Shown here: positions 6,106 through 7,697 of the stretch, piece after piece
Layout: the number at the start of each line of letters is the position of its first letter
Position numbering within the stretch: the stretch's first letter is position 1
Origin: Gammaproteobacteria bacterium
GTDB taxonomy: Bacteria; Pseudomonadota; Gammaproteobacteria; Ga0077536
Reading direction: 5' to 3'
Length of the DNA: 7,697 nucleotides
NCBI GenBank assembly: GCA_030639105.1
Contig: DAOWDI010000201.1
Location: forward strand, 1 to 7,697
Notes under the pieces: generated by a model
What the model saw: only the letters and a program-made list of their open reading frames with translations
Database searches by the model: none
Told to the model about the DNA's origin: nothing
Program-made: the position numbers and the translations under genes

Positions 6106-6302
6106 TTGTGGATGCTGCCGCACCGGCGTCATGTAGTGCTTGACCTGAGCAGCAGATAGCACGATGTTGACTGGCTCTATCTTATACGGTTCACCTTGCG
6201 GTCTATCTGAAATAGCCGCGGGGGCCGAGTAGCGGTACTTGGCGTAAGGTCGTCGAGTGTCATCCGTTGAAAGCTGATCCCCCATGGAGAACTCTGGAAG
6301 CT

Positions 6303-7535
6303 ATGCGCTGCGAAGTCATTGCAATCGGCACGGAGCTGTTGCTTGGTCAAATCACGGATACGAACTCTGCCTGGATTGGCGAGCAATTGGCGCTCGCCGG
6401 CATCGACTCCCTCTATCAGTCGAAGGTCGGTGATAATTTTGAGCGTATGGTCGAGTGTATCCGCCATTCGCTCACGCGCAGCGACGCGGTGATAACCTGC
6501 GGCGGCCTCGGGCCGACGCAGGATGACATAACGCGAGAAGCGATCGCCGAGGTCATGGGTGTGCCGCTCATACGCGATCCGGAGATCGGCGAGCGCATCC
6601 GCCAACTGTTCGAATCGCGCGGCCGCGTGATGCCGGAAAATAACCTGCGCCAGGCAGACATTCCAGAGGGTGCACGCCCATTAGCGGAAATGCCGGGGAC
6701 CGCGCCGGGTCTGCTTTGCCCAGTCGGAGAAAAGGTGATCTACGCAGTACCTGGCGTGCCATATGAAATGCGCACCATGATGACCGGCAGCATCTTGGCC
6801 GACTTGCGTCGTCGTTCTGGGTTTGGCGGCATCATCAAGAGCCGCATACTGCGAACCTGGGGTCACTCGGAATCAGTTCTTGCGGAATTGCTCGCCCCAC
6901 GATTCAAGATGCTGGATAAGGCTGGTAACCCAACCCTTGCGTTTCAGGCCAGCGGCATTGAAGGTATCAAGGTGAGGATCACGGTCAGAGCCGAGGAAGA
7001 GGGTGCTGCGATCGAAATGCTAAACGCGGAAGAGCGTGAGGTCCGGCAGGTTCTCGGTGACTACATCTTCGGAATCGATGGCGAGACCATGGAATCGGTT
7101 GTCCTCGATCGACTGCGGGAAAAGGGTCTGACCCTTGCCGTAGCAGAAATTACCAGCGGCGGCCTCATTAGCACGCGGCTGACGGCGATCGATGCATCGG
7201 GGCAGGTGTTTCGCGGCAGTGTCGTCCCCGTAGCCGGTGCGGTGCGCGAGACGGTGCTGGGCATCCCGCATGATGCCATTGGTACCGCACAGGCCGCGGG
7301 GGGCATGGCCGTGGCCGCGCGCGAGGTGCTCGGCGCCGACATCGGGATCTCCACCACTGGACTGCATGACCTGAGTAAGCCGAGCGAGTTGCCGCCGGGC
7401 ACGACGTTTCTGGGGATCGCAACCGATGCCGGTACGCAGGTTGAGCAGGTCTGCCTACCGGGCGACCGGGAGCGCATGCGGCAGTACAGCGTGATTAATC
7501 TGCTCAATCATTTACGTTTGAAGCTGCGCGACTAG
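6303..7535 (+). CDS. cinA: CinA-family protein with intact N-terminal domain and degenerate amidase domain
   Basis: This 410-residue protein has full CinA length. The N-terminal molybdopterin-binding-like domain (COG1058; ADP-ribose pyrophosphatase in characterised members) is well conserved: IAIGTELLLGQITDTN (6-21), CGGLGPTQDDIT (66-77) and YAVPGVPYEM (147-156). A middle domain covers about 170-255. The C-terminal domain corresponds to the NMN amidase PncC, which recycles NMN in the pyridine nucleotide cycle. Its signature AESCTGG reads AEITSGG here (281-287), replacing the serine taken as the nucleophile with Ile. The following VTYSNEAK-like segment reads VPVAGAVR (308-315), losing Tyr, Asn and Lys. 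Amidase activity is therefore doubtful although the fold remains. The start at 6303 is preferred because MRCEVIAIGTELLLG is the family's typical N-terminus; a TTG at 6267 would add 12 unrelated residues. No stop or frameshift interrupts the gene, so it is not an obvious pseudogene. Confidence 0.92.
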   Translation: MRCEVIAIGTELLLGQITDTNSAWIGEQLALAGIDSLYQSKVGDNFERMVECIRHSLTRSDAVITCGGLGPTQDDITREAIAEVMGVPLIRDPEIGERIRQLFESRGRVMPENNLRQADIPEGARPLAEMPGTAPGLLCPVGEKVIYAVPGVPYEMRTMMTGSILADLRRRSGFGGIIKSRILRTWGHSESVLAELLAPRFKMLDKAGNPTLAFQASGIEGIKVRITVRAEEEGAAIEMLNAEEREVRQVLGDYIFGIDGETMESVVLDRLREKGLTLAVAEITSGGLISTRLTAIDASGQVFRGSVVPVAGAVRETVLGIPHDAIGTAQAAGGMAVAAREVLGADIGISTTGLHDLSKPSELPPGTTFLGIATDAGTQVEQVCLPGDRERMRQYSVINLLNHLRLKLRD

Positions 7536-7593
7536 GCTGTCCGAAATAGCGAAACATTCAGGCGCAACTCTCACGGTAAATTTGTTCTCATGG

Positions 7594-7697
7594 TCAAAGC
7601 GCTGAAGTCCGGCAACTATTGCGAGTCATTTTCAGGTAGTCGAAGACCAGACGGGTGTTCAGCGTGAGTTGGCGCATCTTCTGAGCGACACTGCGCA
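7594..7697 (-). CDS. Possible C-terminal end of an unidentified protein running off the right edge
   Basis: On the - strand a frame stays open from the window edge to a TGA at 7594-7596 and encodes about 33 residues, including MRQLTLNTRLVFDYLK. I recognise no family. An open frame of this length is expected fairly often by chance in GC-rich DNA. The 58 bases between its stop and the cinA stop contain GGCTGTCCGAAATA, which resembles the ends of some insertion sequences, so a transposase tail is one possibility. This entry is tentative. Confidence 0.2.
   Translation of the reverse strand, partial: RSVAQKMRQLTLNTRLVFDYLKMTRNSCRTSAL

Noticed and set aside
6267..6302. TTG at 6267 as the cinA start
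   Set aside because: The added 12 residues do not resemble CinA, whereas ATG 6303 begins the family's typical N-terminus.

Overview
This GC-rich window carries compact, proteobacterial-type gene content. The best lineage clue is an FNR regulator whose four cluster cysteines and E..SR recognition helix sit at a constant offset of three residues from Escherichia coli FNR. I infer a gammaproteobacterium, or less likely a betaproteobacterium, and cannot name a genus. I see no CRISPR array, tRNA or rRNA. The only possible mobile-element trace is a weak one at the extreme right edge.

Layout. Bases 1-302 hold the C-terminal third of a PlsC-like lysophospholipid acyltransferase cut by the left edge. 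Bases 447-3400 form a probable three-gene operon on the + strand: a macro-domain protein, a GCS2-type carboxylate-amine ligase, and an M14 aspartoacylase/succinylglutamate desuccinylase-like zinc hydrolase. The last two abut with no gap. A 283-base spacer contains a perfect TTGACT-N4-AGTCAA palindrome and a 21-base-phased direct repeat, and leads into an FNR-type oxygen-sensing regulator (3684-4436). A 362-base gene-free stretch (4437-4798) holds several strong hairpins, a candidate small RNA and a bidirectional intrinsic terminator. It separates the FNR gene from a convergent MFS transporter on the - strand (4799-6037). A divergent intergenic region follows, then CinA (6303-7535), whose C-terminal amidase domain has lost its signature residues. 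The last 160 bases hold a possible partial reading frame on the - strand.

How the genes may work together. The ligase and the hydrolase look like a make/break pair acting on one amide-linked amino-acid conjugate, because GCS2 enzymes form such bonds and the aspartoacylase branch of M14 cleaves them. The co-transcribed macro domain suggests that an ADP-ribose-like ligand or modification may be involved. The macro domain lacks the lysine/aspartate pair used by TARG1/DarG hydrolases, so binding or sensing is as likely as catalysis. The substrate of this trio cannot be read from sequence, and it is the best candidate here for an undescribed system. CinA's N-terminal domain belongs to a family with ADP-ribose pyrophosphatase activity, so two proteins in the window touch ADP-ribose chemistry, although they are about 5 kb apart and not co-transcribed. 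The FNR gene has its own upstream region, and nothing in the sequence ties it firmly to the neighbouring operon.
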